Positions 46,750 through 54,636 of a stretch of 64,000 nt of DNA are shown piece after piece. The position numbers and the translations under genes are program-made. This DNA comes from Lewinellaceae bacterium (GTDB lineage: Bacteria > Bacteroidota > Bacteroidia > Chitinophagales > Saprospiraceae). Location of the stretch: the NCBI GenBank assembly GCA_016712415.1, contig JADJRC010000001.1:372001-436000 (forward strand). The letters run 5' to 3'. The stretch's first letter is position 1; each line of letters starts with the position of its first letter. The notes under the pieces are model-generated. The model had not been told where the DNA came from. It saw only the letters and a program-made list of their open reading frames with translations, and made no database searches.

Positions 46750-46954
46750 AATCTGACGCCGCCGGAGTCATCAGCAAACAGGCAAAAACAGCGCAAATAT
46801 CTTGTGGAACGGGAATCGTGCAGCCGGGAGAACGGCTGAAGGGAAGTCAGGGTGAATGGTTTTTTGCAGCATGACAGGCGGTTTTAACAGCCTTAAAGGT
46901 ATAGTCCCCGCTTTCCAGGGGGCAAATTCCAGCGATTAAAATTGAATAAAAAGA

Positions 46955-47431
46955 TCATGTGTACCACCGTGCCCGATAATCCATCCAATTCAATCCAAAA
47001 TCACTATTCAACTCCTTGCCATTGTACTTGTAGAGATTGTCCTGCGCCGCATCGTTCATCCACGGCCCTGCCAGGTCCAACCCGAAGGGGTAAAAGTGGT
47101 TTGATACTGTAATTTCGGGACTGCCATAATCCTCAGTATCTCGAAACCAGGCCTCAACAGTCCCAATGTTTTGAGATTTTCCTGCTTTTTGCCAGTGGCC
47201 AAATTGTATGCCCCAGGCAAGTACACAATGGGCGTAAAAATCTACTTCATCACTGACGATTTCATCAAAGTTGATTGTTTGCCCGGCCGGGTAATTTTTC
47301 TTAAATACCCTGATTACCGAACTGTTTAGTTGCGTCATGTCATTAGCAACATACTGAAAGTACCGCTGTACTCCTTCCGAGACATTGAGGCAGAAGACAT
47401 CTCCTATTTTTGTGATGATTCGTTTTGCCAT
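46955..47431 (-). pseudogene. Imm26-like immunity protein fused to an RHS core fragment
   Basis: 158 codons. Residues 1-110 look like a Bacteroidota Imm26-type immunity protein (KRIITKIGDVFCLNV, KYFQYVAND-like RYFQYVANDMTQLNSSVIRV, DEVDFYAHCVLAWGIQFG). At SNHFYPFGLD the protein switches to a textbook RHS repeat-associated core end (YPFGLDLAGPWM, LYKYNGKELNSDFGLNW, MDYRARWY), then stops. Immunity genes normally follow RHS toxins as separate genes, so this looks like a recombination scar in which the 5' end of an immunity gene was joined to a displaced core. Probably non-functional. Confidence 0.75.
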
Positions 47432-47445
47432 GTGGTGTTCTTATT

Positions 47446-47532
47446 TTATGCCAAATTTACTCCAATATCAAGTCGCTTGTCACCTAAGCCTCTAATTGTT
47501 GCTTCCAATATTTCTACAACGATACCTGTCTG
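47446..47532 (-). pseudogene. Possible C-terminal tail of a lost polymorphic toxin
   Basis: A 28-codon open stretch ending LDIGVNLA-stop, 14 bases before the immunity-like gene and bounded upstream by an in-frame TGA. Position and spacing are those expected for the toxin end of a toxin-immunity pair. Too short to identify; the rest of the 308-base gap (47433-47740) shows no other gene. Confidence 0.3.
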
Positions 47533-47691
47533 TCAATGAACGTTTTTGTGTACGTACTGGGAGTGACAACACCAACCGCGGCGAAATGGATCACTTTCGG
47601 GGCCAGGTCAAAACTTACACTTCTGCTACTTATTTTTGGCACAGACATTTGACGGCAGGACAACCCCGCGTCGCTGCCAGCCTCTTTTAAG

Positions 47692-47722
47692 TTTGAACAA
47701 CCGTTAAATTTCCGTATTTTTG
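47692..47722 (+). promoter_or_regulatory. Consensus promoter of the UPF0175/PIN operon
   Basis: TTTG at 47692-47695, 19-base spacer, TATTTTTG at 47715-47722. The transcript would start about 15 bases before ATG 47741. Confidence 0.7.
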
Positions 47723-47740
47723 TAGCAAATCTAACACATC

Positions 47741-47989
47741 ATGTTACTCACCATTCCAGACGATATTCAAAATTCGCTCGACATGAACGAGCAGGATTTG
47801 TTGCTAGAGTTGGCTATTGGGCTATACGCTGCAAATAAAATATCGTTTGGGAAAGCCCGGCAACTGGCAGGACTGGATTGGTATCGTTTCCGGGAGATTC
47901 TCGCTGAGCGGAAAATTCCGGCACACTACGATATTGAACAGTTTGAAGAGGACTTGACAAATCTGGAATCCTTTCCCGCTTCGAAATGA
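47741..47989 (+). CDS. UPF0175 family antitoxin
   Basis: 82 residues with the family pattern: LTIPDDIQNSL, LLLELAIGLYAANKISFGKARQLAGLDWYRFREIL, then a short acidic tail. The helix-turn-helix-like part suggests DNA binding and autoregulation. Genes of this family usually precede a DUF3368 PIN toxin, as here; the ATG of the toxin overlaps its stop codon (ATGA). A consensus promoter lies directly upstream. Confidence 0.85.
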   Translation: MLLTIPDDIQNSLDMNEQDLLLELAIGLYAANKISFGKARQLAGLDWYRFREILAERKIPAHYDIEQFEEDLTNLESFPASK

Positions 47990-48477
47990 TTGTTGTCAGC
48001 GATACCTCACCGCTTTCCAGCCTATATTTGATTGATCAACTGTCTTTACTGCCTGCTGTTTTCGGAAAAATTATTGTTCCGGAAACAGTCTGGGAGGAAC
48101 TGTTGATTCTTGAATCGGATTTCGGTCACGATTTGTCGGCATTAAAATCAGCGCTCTGGCTGGAGGTCACTCCAGCAAATGATACCGCCGAAGTCCGGCG
48201 CCTGCAACGTTTTTTGGATGCAGGGGAGTCCGAAGCCATTGTTTTGGCCAAAGAACTACATGCCGATTACCTTTTGATCGACGAACTGGAGGGCCGCGAA
48301 GCAGCAGCACAAGAGGGCCTAAAAACCATTGGGGTACTTGGCATTTTTATCCGGGCAAAGTCGGCTGGGTTAATTGCGGAGGTTCGCCCTCTAATGGAGG
48401 ATTTGCGGACAAAAGCCCGCTTTCATATACACGACAAACTTTTCGTTGCGGTTTTGAAACAGGCTGGCGAATCTTAA
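47986..48477 (+). CDS. PIN-domain toxin (DUF3368 family)
   Basis: 163 residues of a PIN ribonuclease fold: SDTSPLSSLYLIDQL with the first acidic residue (Asp6), FLDAGESEAIVLAKELHADYLLIDELEGREAA with further acidic residues, and IRAKSAGLIAEVRPLM. PIN toxins cut RNA with Mg2+ and are neutralised by the partner upstream. The four-base overlap with the antitoxin implies translational coupling. The pair looks intact, unlike most of the island. Confidence 0.85.
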   Translation: MIVVSDTSPLSSLYLIDQLSLLPAVFGKIIVPETVWEELLILESDFGHDLSALKSALWLEVTPANDTAEVRRLQRFLDAGESEAIVLAKELHADYLLIDELEGREAAAQEGLKTIGVLGIFIRAKSAGLIAEVRPLMEDLRTKARFHIHDKLFVAVLKQAGES

Positions 48478-48643
48478 ATCAACTCCACCGCTCCATGTAG
48501 CCTTACTTTACGCCAAGGCCGCTGAATGGTAGAAATTCTCTAATTTTGAGTGGGTGCGCTTTTTAGGGAGGACGTCAGTACACGCTTCGAGTCCGTACAG
48601 ACCTTTTTTCTTTTTTCAGACACACTTTTTGGAACACTATCAA

Positions 48644-49135
48644 TTATTTAGTTTTATTAAACATGTAACGGGCAATCTTCCACTCGTTCTCCACTTTTTC
48701 AAAGACAAATAATTCTCTGTTTTCTTCAGGTATGGTTGCACCGTTTGCATGAATCAAAGTTGTTCCCTTTGAACTCGTTGTAGCAAATGCAAAATCTCCT
48801 TCAACCAAAATCTCATCAATAAAAAACTCAATATTTAATTGAATCTGAGAGAAAATGAATTCATACGATTTAAGTATGTTTTCTGAACCAATAGCGGATG
48901 GAGCTCCTGACGGCATGAAAATTCCGTCTTTGGCATAAAGGCTTTGTGCAAGTTTTGCATCTGAAGTGTTGAGTGATTTTTTGTATTCACCCAATAACGA
49001 CTCAATTTTTTCTTTTTCTAATTTTACCATGACATCTTTGCTTTGTGATTGATTAATTGATTGTGACTGATTGTGATTTTCACTGCAAGAAACCATAAGA
49101 AAAATGGCTACTGCAACCATCAATAACTGTTTCAT
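48644..49135 (-). CDS. SnoaL/NTF2-like lipoprotein
   Basis: 163 residues. The lipobox signal is LMVAVAIFLMVSCSE. A Gln/Ser-rich spacer (NHNQSQSINQSQSKD) precedes a SnoaL-like cone fold (EKIESLLGEYKKSLNTSDAK, SLYAKDGIFMPSGAP, VFEKVENEWKIARYMFN). These domains bind small ligands or act as hydrolases or isomerases; no catalytic residues can be assigned. Distinctly AT-rich. It lies 98 bases downstream of a Crp-type regulator that may control it. Confidence 0.8.
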   Translation of the reverse strand: MKQLLMVAVAIFLMVSCSENHNQSQSINQSQSKDVMVKLEKEKIESLLGEYKKSLNTSDAKLAQSLYAKDGIFMPSGAPSAIGSENILKSYEFIFSQIQLNIEFFIDEILVEGDFAFATTSSKGTTLIHANGATIPEENRELFVFEKVENEWKIARYMFNKTK

Positions 49136-49233
49136 TATTAAATGATTTGGTGATTAATTAATTTCACCACAAAGATGAGGCGTTTCAAAATGACATGCCT
49201 ATAAGGTAGATTAAGAAAGAAACTTAATATAGT

Positions 49234-49815
49234 TTAAGACTTTGCCAACTTTTTTCGAATAGTACTTAGAAATTCAGGAGTTACCCCGAGATAAGAGGCA
49301 ATTTGGACGTTTGATATACGATTAAAGAAATTAGGATACCGCTCCATAAAATCTATATATCGTTCCTCTGCTGTTGAACTATGTTTTGTAAAACTCTCCT
49401 TTGAAAGCTTAACTAATGCATTCTCTGTAAAGACTCTGAAAATTCGGTTGAACTTTGGAAAATCAACAAACATCTTTAATTGGTCTTCTTTCTTGATTTG
49501 GAGAATGACAGCGTTTTCAATCGCTTCAATATTCAATTTGCTTGGCTCCCCTGAATGAAAACTGCCAATATCACCAATCCACCAATTTTCAACCGCAAAT
49601 TGCAAATTATGTTCTTTCCCATTATCATCTACAAAATACATCCTAAAACATCCCTCTACAACAAACGAGTTATACTTACACACATCCCCCTCCTGTAGTA
49701 TATATTGTCTCCTTTTAATTTTTCGTTCCTTAAATACCTTTTCCAAATAGGACTTTTCCTCTTCGTCCAAGGGCAAAAGTTTTTCAAAGTATGCTATTAA
49801 CGGTTCAACTTTCAT
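49234..49815 (-). CDS. Crp/Fnr family transcriptional regulator
   Basis: 193 residues. The N-terminal cyclic-nucleotide-binding-like domain (RRQYILQEGDVCKYNSFVVEGCFRMYF, FHSGEPSKLNIEAIENA) lacks the clear phosphate-cassette RxA motif of cAMP binders. The C-terminal helix-turn-helix (ISNVQIASYLGVTPEFLSTIRKKL) is typical of Bacteroidota Crp-like activators that respond to unknown signals. It is AT-rich like the neighbouring lipoprotein, its probable target, suggesting both arrived together. Confidence 0.87.
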   Translation of the reverse strand: MKVEPLIAYFEKLLPLDEEEKSYLEKVFKERKIKRRQYILQEGDVCKYNSFVVEGCFRMYFVDDNGKEHNLQFAVENWWIGDIGSFHSGEPSKLNIEAIENAVILQIKKEDQLKMFVDFPKFNRIFRVFTENALVKLSKESFTKHSSTAEERYIDFMERYPNFFNRISNVQIASYLGVTPEFLSTIRKKLAKS

Positions 49816-49936
49816 TTTTTATTATTGGTTACCTACAATGTTTATTTCGCCCAAACTTGACCACCCATTTCGCCCCAAACTTAACCACCCTAAGCAGCAT
49901 ACCGTACATAATATCCCGGGGTTTGTCTGGGACAAT

Positions 49937-50745
49937 TTATGATTTACCGGTGGTACACTTTTGGTGATTAGTGACAATAACTCGATTCGGCGGATGGCAA
50001 AGCGGGGTAGGGGCTTTTTCAAATTTTGTGGATAGTCCTTCCTTGTCGCATTGGCTCAACACATTATAGTATTCTTCCTGACTCTTCTTTATTTCTTGTT
50101 CAATTGGCAAATATTCAAACACGGGATTTCCCTTCATTAATATCACCGTTTGCCACAATCGCCCCATCCTCCCATTCCCATCCATAAAAGGATGAATAAA
50201 TTCCATTTCATAGTGGAACACGCAACTCTTAATGATGAGGTTATCTTCTCCTTCTTTAAGATACCTGAACAAGTTTGTCATCAAATTATCGACGTTCCAT
50301 CCCGGTGGAGCCAAATGCGCGATTCTGTCCCCTTGAACCACTCCGACCGAACGGTCCTGAACTGGCCTGGCATATCCACCAGACCTAACATTAACAATCT
50401 GTGCGCCTCCAAATAAGATTCCTTCGAGAAAGCATTAAAGTTTGTAAGGTTATCGTACGCCTGAATTGCATTCTCTACCTCTTTGATGTCCTTGGAAGGA
50501 CCGATTACACGTTTATTCTCAATGATCGCGGTAATCTGATCTTCGCTCAAAGTATTCCCTTCAATCGCCAAGGACGCACGAATGGTCTTTACCTTATTTT
50601 TTTTCCTAAGTTCAGTCTGCGGCTTCCTAAGATGTGTAGCATCTACAACACCTAACAACCTGCCAATCTCGGTCGACAAATTGATTATTTGAGGAGTTCC
50701 TTCGTAGTATTTATGAATCACGATGCCATCGTTTGATCGCATCAA
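49937..50745 (-). pseudogene. Fic family protein, frameshifted and with an altered C-terminus
   Basis: ATG 50745 opens the usual N-terminal region (LRKPQTELRKKNKVKTIRASLAIEGNTL). Near 50345 the frame breaks after GQFRTV and resumes as GVVQGDRIAHLAPPGWNVDNLM. The Fic motif HPFMDGNGRMGR is complete, and the inhibitory-type motif SLAIEGNT is present. After LSTKF the sequence departs from the family (EKAPTPLCHPPN...) and stops early, so the C-terminal helices and winged helix are missing. Fic enzymes transfer AMP to protein hydroxyls. One frameshift could be an error, but the lost C-terminus argues for a real pseudogene. Confidence 0.75.
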
Positions 50746-50816
50746 AGGTACTAATTTGACGATAACTTACAAATATCAAGTCAAATTTAGATCATGTATT
50801 TTCTGACCTGATTGAG

Positions 50817-50893
50817 CCCAACTAACGCACTCCCGCACCCTAACGAATAATCAAAAGACGAAGTACGGATTCCGATTATTCGTTGGTGCGTTT
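50817..50893. repeat. Bulged inverted repeat in the 300-base gap before the integrase remnant
   Basis: AACGCAC-(10 bases)-AACGAATAATC at 50824-50851 pairs with GATTATTCGTT-GGTGCGTT ending near 50892, with a central loop of about 22 bases. It recalls a recombination site, but integron boxes are incomplete. No gene lies in 50746-51045. Confidence 0.45.
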
Positions 50894-50912
50894 ATGCCCG
50901 CTATGTATGAAG

Positions 50913-50951
50913 ACGCCCCTGCTACCAACCAAGAGTCGGTAGCAGGGGCGT
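50913..50951. terminator. Strong hairpin, terminator-like without a T tract
   Basis: Perfect 14-base arms ACGCCCCTGCTACC/GGTAGCAGGGGCGT with an 11-base loop. No T run follows on either strand, so termination is uncertain. Confidence 0.4.
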
Positions 50952-51045
50952 GTAAATCATCCGGGCAGGAGCATTTGTCTCATGTGATTTTGCTTTGGCG
51001 CACCGAAAAGTAATAAGCGCCAGGAAATCGCCAAAGAAAAACACC

Positions 51046-51237
51046 TCAAGTTTTCAAATCGTCGATCGGGCTTTTGATCTTATCCCAACCTTTATGGGTA
51101 ATATGCGTGTATATCTCTGTGGTCTTGCTGCTTTCATGGCCTAAGAGTTCCTGAATGTATCGCAAATCCACGCCTTTTTCAAGCAGGTGTGTGGCAAAAG
51201 AGTACCGCAGGGTATGCACTGTAGCCGCAGGGTTGAC
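51046..51237 (-). pseudogene. C-terminal remnant of a tyrosine recombinase (integrase)
   Basis: 63 codons with no start codon, preceded by TAG. They read VHTLRYSFATHLLEKGVDLR, YIQELLGHESSKTTEIYTHI, then KSPIDDL. This is the catalytic C-terminus of a phage-type integrase: the HxLRxSFAT box, the LGH box and the nucleophile tyrosine in TEIYTHI. The N-terminal core is absent. It marks the right edge of the AT-rich island and indicates past mobility. Confidence 0.8.
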
Positions 51238-51296
51238 CTATGAGCGCATTCAGGAGCGTAAAACGGTCTTTTCCCCCTTTACCACCACGCAATTTT

Positions 51297-52106
51297 TTAC
51301 TTCACGCTAATCTCCACCCGCCGGTTCAACGCACGATCCCGCTCCGTTGCCGGATTCACAAAATAGGGCTTCGTACTGCCGTACCCTTTTGTAAAAATCC
51401 GGTCTTTACCGATGCCTTTCCCAACCATATAATCCGCCACGAGCTGGGCTCTCTTTTCAGACAACTCCTGGTTTTTGGCGGCATCGCCGAGTTCGTCGGT
51501 ATGTCCTTTCACATAGATGACGGCCTCCGGTCTCTGTTTCAAAAAAGGTGGCCCAATCATCGAGGGTGGTTTTGGATGACGGGAGTATTTCGTCTTTGCT
51601 CTGCACAAAATAGATGTGTTTCAGTTCCAGTTCGCGTTGTTTTTTTGCGAATTCCGGGGCGGCGTCGTGCCGGCCCAGCGCAGTTGTATTTCCCCCTCAA
51701 ACATATCGTTGAAATACTCCACTTTCAGGTCGTAATACTGGTTGGCCTTCAGGTCGATCGTGCCGCTAAAGCGCCCTTCATCGTGCAAGGCCCAGGCATC
51801 GATGACTTTTTGACCGCCTACCCAGACCCTGATGCCGTCGTCGACCCTGGCAGAAAAAGTATACTTCCCCGATGCCGGGGCCAGCAGTTTACCCGTCCAG
51901 CGTATGGAAAAATAAGAGACGTCCATACCGGCGGCCGGGCGCCTGTTCTCCCAGTTGAAATTGATCTCGCGATCCATCCTGCTCGTCACTTTCGTCTGGA
52001 AATTCGTACCGTTGTAATATTCGCCCAGGAGGCTGGGTTGCTGGGCAGTCAGTATCGGAGCGGTCAGGAACATCGCCGTAGCCAGGATAAACAAAGCAAT
52101 TCTCAT
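51297..52106 (-). CDS. PA14-OmpA domain protein (two frameshifts)
   Basis: ATG 52106 opens a signal peptide (LFILATAMFLTAPILTAQ) and a PA14 domain (LLGEYYNGTNFQTKV, FSARVDDGIRVWVGGQKVID, YYDLKVEYFNDMFEGEIQLRW). At GGGG 51656-51659 a missing base shifts to PPEFAKKQRELELKHIYFVQ, then SKDEILPSSKTTLDDWATF. At the A6 run 51541-51546 a second shift leads to LKQRPEAVIYVKGHTDELGD, the OmpA peptidoglycan-binding domain, ending NRRVEISVK. The repaired protein has about 270 residues. It would bind a carbohydrate-like ligand through PA14 and the cell wall through OmpA. Both breaks are in homopolymers, so errors are likely. Confidence 0.72.
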
Positions 52107-52259
52107 CCGTTTTTATTTAAATCATCGAAAAACAGGCCGGCAGGGTTTCCCGGCAATCCGGGGAAAAGACACCGCATTTCCCCGTGTCGATGCACATTAC
52201 GGCATTTTTTTCTGAAAATGGCTCCCCAGCCACTGCCCTTGAAATACATATGAAGCCCC

Positions 52260-52267
52260 TACCTTCG
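52260..52267 (+). promoter_or_regulatory. -7-like element TACCTTCG abutting truC
   Basis: One mismatch from TAnnTTTG, ending four bases before ATG 52272, with TTG 18 bases upstream (52239-52241). Predicts a leaderless or near-leaderless transcript. Confidence 0.35.
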
Positions 52268-52271
52268 CCCC

Positions 52272-52982
52272 ATGTCCTTTTCCGTACTTTTTGAAGACGA
52301 GCAATATATCGCCATCAACAAACCCCGGGGTATCCTCATGCACCGCACGCGCATCAGCGAGGATACGGTGTTTGTGGTGCAACGCCTGCGCGACCAGTTG
52401 GGTCAGCGTGTATACCCGGTCCACCGGCTCGACCGCGCGACGTCGGGCGTGCTGATCTTCGGCAAATCGTCGGAGGCTGCCGGGCTGCTGGGGGAGCAGT
52501 TTATGGATAAATCCGTCGAAAAAAAATACCTGGCTGTCGTGCGCGGATGGGCGCCGGAGGAAGGGGTGATCGACTATGCGCTCGCCGATCCCGATAGCGG
52601 GAAAGGTCTGCTGCCGGCGGTGACCCGCTTCCGGCGGCTCGGCATTTCGGAAATCGACGCGCCTATCGGATTGCGGTACAAAACCGCGCGTTTTTCGCTC
52701 GTTCAGGCTGCACCCGAAACGGGGCGACGGCACCAGATCCGCAAACACCTGGCGCACCTGAACCACCCGATCATTGGCGATAAAAAACACGGCGATGTAA
52801 AACAAAATACCTATTTCAGAAATGTGTTCAACATGACACGCATGTTGCTGCACGCTTCTGAACTGGACCTGGTGCACCCGGCAACGCGCCTACCGGTCCG
52901 GATTACAGCGCCGGTCGACGAGGAATTCCTGAAGGCACTCGAACTGGTAAACCTGGGAAGTTTTTTACCAAATCTGCCATAA
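52272..52982 (+). CDS. truC: RluA-family pseudouridine synthase, TruC-like
   Basis: 236 residues, one catalytic domain without an S4 domain. Catalytic Asp54 is in VHRLDRATSGVLIF; INKPRGILMHRT and RRHQIRKHLAHLNHPIIGDKKHGD are further family blocks. TruC makes pseudouridine 65 in some tRNAs; short RluA proteins without S4 and with this HRT-type start fit TruC best, but a close RluA relative is possible. It converges with the lipoprotein gene that ends one base away. Confidence 0.85.
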   Translation: MSFSVLFEDEQYIAINKPRGILMHRTRISEDTVFVVQRLRDQLGQRVYPVHRLDRATSGVLIFGKSSEAAGLLGEQFMDKSVEKKYLAVVRGWAPEEGVIDYALADPDSGKGLLPAVTRFRRLGISEIDAPIGLRYKTARFSLVQAAPETGRRHQIRKHLAHLNHPIIGDKKHGDVKQNTYFRNVFNMTRMLLHASELDLVHPATRLPVRITAPVDEEFLKALELVNLGSFLPNLP

Positions 52983-52983
52983 C

Positions 52984-53783
52984 TCAGAATTCCCCCGAAG
53001 TTGTCCAGCACCTGATCTGAAGGGGTTGTTGCGCAGCGTTGCGGTAGTTTTGCAAAAGCGATTTGAGGGCATCGGGATCAGCGGTTAGTTTGCGGACGAA
53101 TTGTTCAGCAGTCACCTCCGGGGCTATGCTTTTGTGAAAGAAGACATCCCCTGTGCCGGCTACGGTGAAATAACTGTAAAAACCCGGCGACAAACCGCTT
53201 TCCGAGGTGAGTGTTTTCAGGTCGAAAATAAAATTATCGGCCACCGGCTCAGCCTGTTCATTGGGTGTGGCGGCATAGCCCCAAACGATGCCGGCGGGCA
53301 AACGTTCCAAAACAAGATTCTGAAAATCGATGCCCTGGGGGTTGGGAACAGACAATACATACCGATTGTTGGCAACGGTGAGCGTACCCTCATTTACAAT
53401 CGCATCGCGCAGCGACAAAGGAAAGGCATAGACGCCATCCTGCAGGTTGCCAATGGGCAAAAACTGTCGCGCAGGCGCCGGCGTACCGGCACAGGGACTG
53501 TTCAGTCCAACACCCAGGAGGTTTACCTCGATGCGCCCGCCGGTTTGTGATACCGTTGCATCGATGCCATACCCGGAACAGTCATACACCTGCATACTTT
53601 CTACCCAAAGCCCGAAGGCAGGCATGCCGTCGGCCGGTGCGCGTTGTTCAAAAGATCGACACTGAACTCCGGATCAGCAGTCACCAGAATATCGCTGTCG
53701 TCGGGCGAAACGCGACAAGCCGCGAGCGACAGCAAGAGAAAGGCAACACAAAAAAGGATATTTGAACGTAATTTTTCACGCAT
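52984..53783 (-). CDS. Lipoprotein of unknown function (one frameshift)
   Basis: ATG 53783 opens a lipobox signal (NILFCVAFLLLSLAACRV, acylated Cys about residue 23). The frame breaks after LLNNAHRPTA near 53628 and resumes as MPAFGLWVESMQVYDCSGYG; one missing base explains it. The mature part of about 240 residues is beta-rich with three cysteines and no domain I recognise (LPIGNLQDGVYAFPLSLRD, ERLPAGIVWGYAATPN). Predicted membrane-attached. It is divergent from YceI. Confidence 0.6.
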
Positions 53784-53860
53784 AACGCCGGATTTAGATT
53801 TCGATGAATAGAACGATGAAAGCCGTAAATTGCTGCCTGCAGGGGAAATATTCCGGCAGA

Positions 53861-53892
53861 TTTCACCCCACGCCTTGCAACGCTTACTTTTG
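53861..53892 (+). promoter_or_regulatory. Probable promoter of the YceI lipoprotein gene
   Basis: TTTC at 53861-53864, 20-base spacer, TACTTTTG at 53885-53892. The -7 element is perfect; the -33 element has one mismatch. Confidence 0.45.
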
Positions 53893-53939
53893 TCCGATTT
53901 TTTCCGGCACCGACCAACAAAGCAATTTCTAAACATACC

Positions 53940-54629
53940 ATGCAGCGCGTACCACATCAAGTTTTTCCGGCCTTACTGACCATTTTTACCCTTATTTCCT
54001 GCCAAAACGATTCAAATCCCGCACCTGAAGTCAAAGCCCCCGGCCCTCCCAAACCTGATACAATCCGAATTGATCCCGTGCCCGCCGAAGGCGCCGTGAC
54101 GTTTGTCGTTACCGAAGGCATTATCAACTGGTTGGGAAAAAGGACTATCGGCAACTTGCACACCGGAACCATAAAAAGTAGAAAAGGAGAACTGCTGGTC
54201 AGCCAAAACCGCTTGATCGGCGGCACTGTCATACTCGACATGACGTCCATTTCTGCCAACAACCTCAAGGATGCGGGGGCAAAGGCAGACCTGGAATCGC
54301 ACCTCAAGGATTCCGATTTTTTTGCGGTAAAAAAATATCCGACGGGCGTATTCAAAATTGACGAGGTATTGCCCAGCAATATGCCCGACTTCAACTGGGT
54401 CATCAGCGGGTCGCTCACCCTGAAGGACAAAACCAACCGGGTCAATATTCCGGTCAAACTGGATATTACGGACACAGAACTTGAGGCCAAATCAGCCAAT
54501 TTTGTCATCAACCGCACCCAGTGGGGGATCAACTTCCAGTCAGGGCTGCTCGGCACCGCCAAAGACAAACTCATCGAAGATATCGTACCGCTGGCCCTGA
54601 CCTTGTCGGCAAAGAAGAAACAGAAGTAA
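53940..54629 (+). CDS. YceI family lipoprotein
   Basis: 229 residues. The lipobox is LLTIFTLISCQN. A proline-rich linker precedes the YceI lipocalin-like fold (INWLGKRTIGNLHTGTIKSR, GGTVILDMTSISANNLKD, LESHLKDSDFFAVKKYPTGV, INRTQWGINFQSG). YceI proteins bind polyisoprenoids or similar amphiphiles in the periplasm. The signal and fold are complete. It converges with the BamA/TamA-like gene, eight bases away. Confidence 0.9.
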   Translation: MQRVPHQVFPALLTIFTLISCQNDSNPAPEVKAPGPPKPDTIRIDPVPAEGAVTFVVTEGIINWLGKRTIGNLHTGTIKSRKGELLVSQNRLIGGTVILDMTSISANNLKDAGAKADLESHLKDSDFFAVKKYPTGVFKIDEVLPSNMPDFNWVISGSLTLKDKTNRVNIPVKLDITDTELEAKSANFVINRTQWGINFQSGLLGTAKDKLIEDIVPLALTLSAKKKQK

Positions 54630-54636
54630 ACTACCC

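Noticed and set aside
50817..50893. Bulged inverted repeat considered as an integron attC site
   Set aside because: GCCCAAC fits the left box, but no GTTRRRY box occurs at the right end and no integron integrase or cassette array is present.
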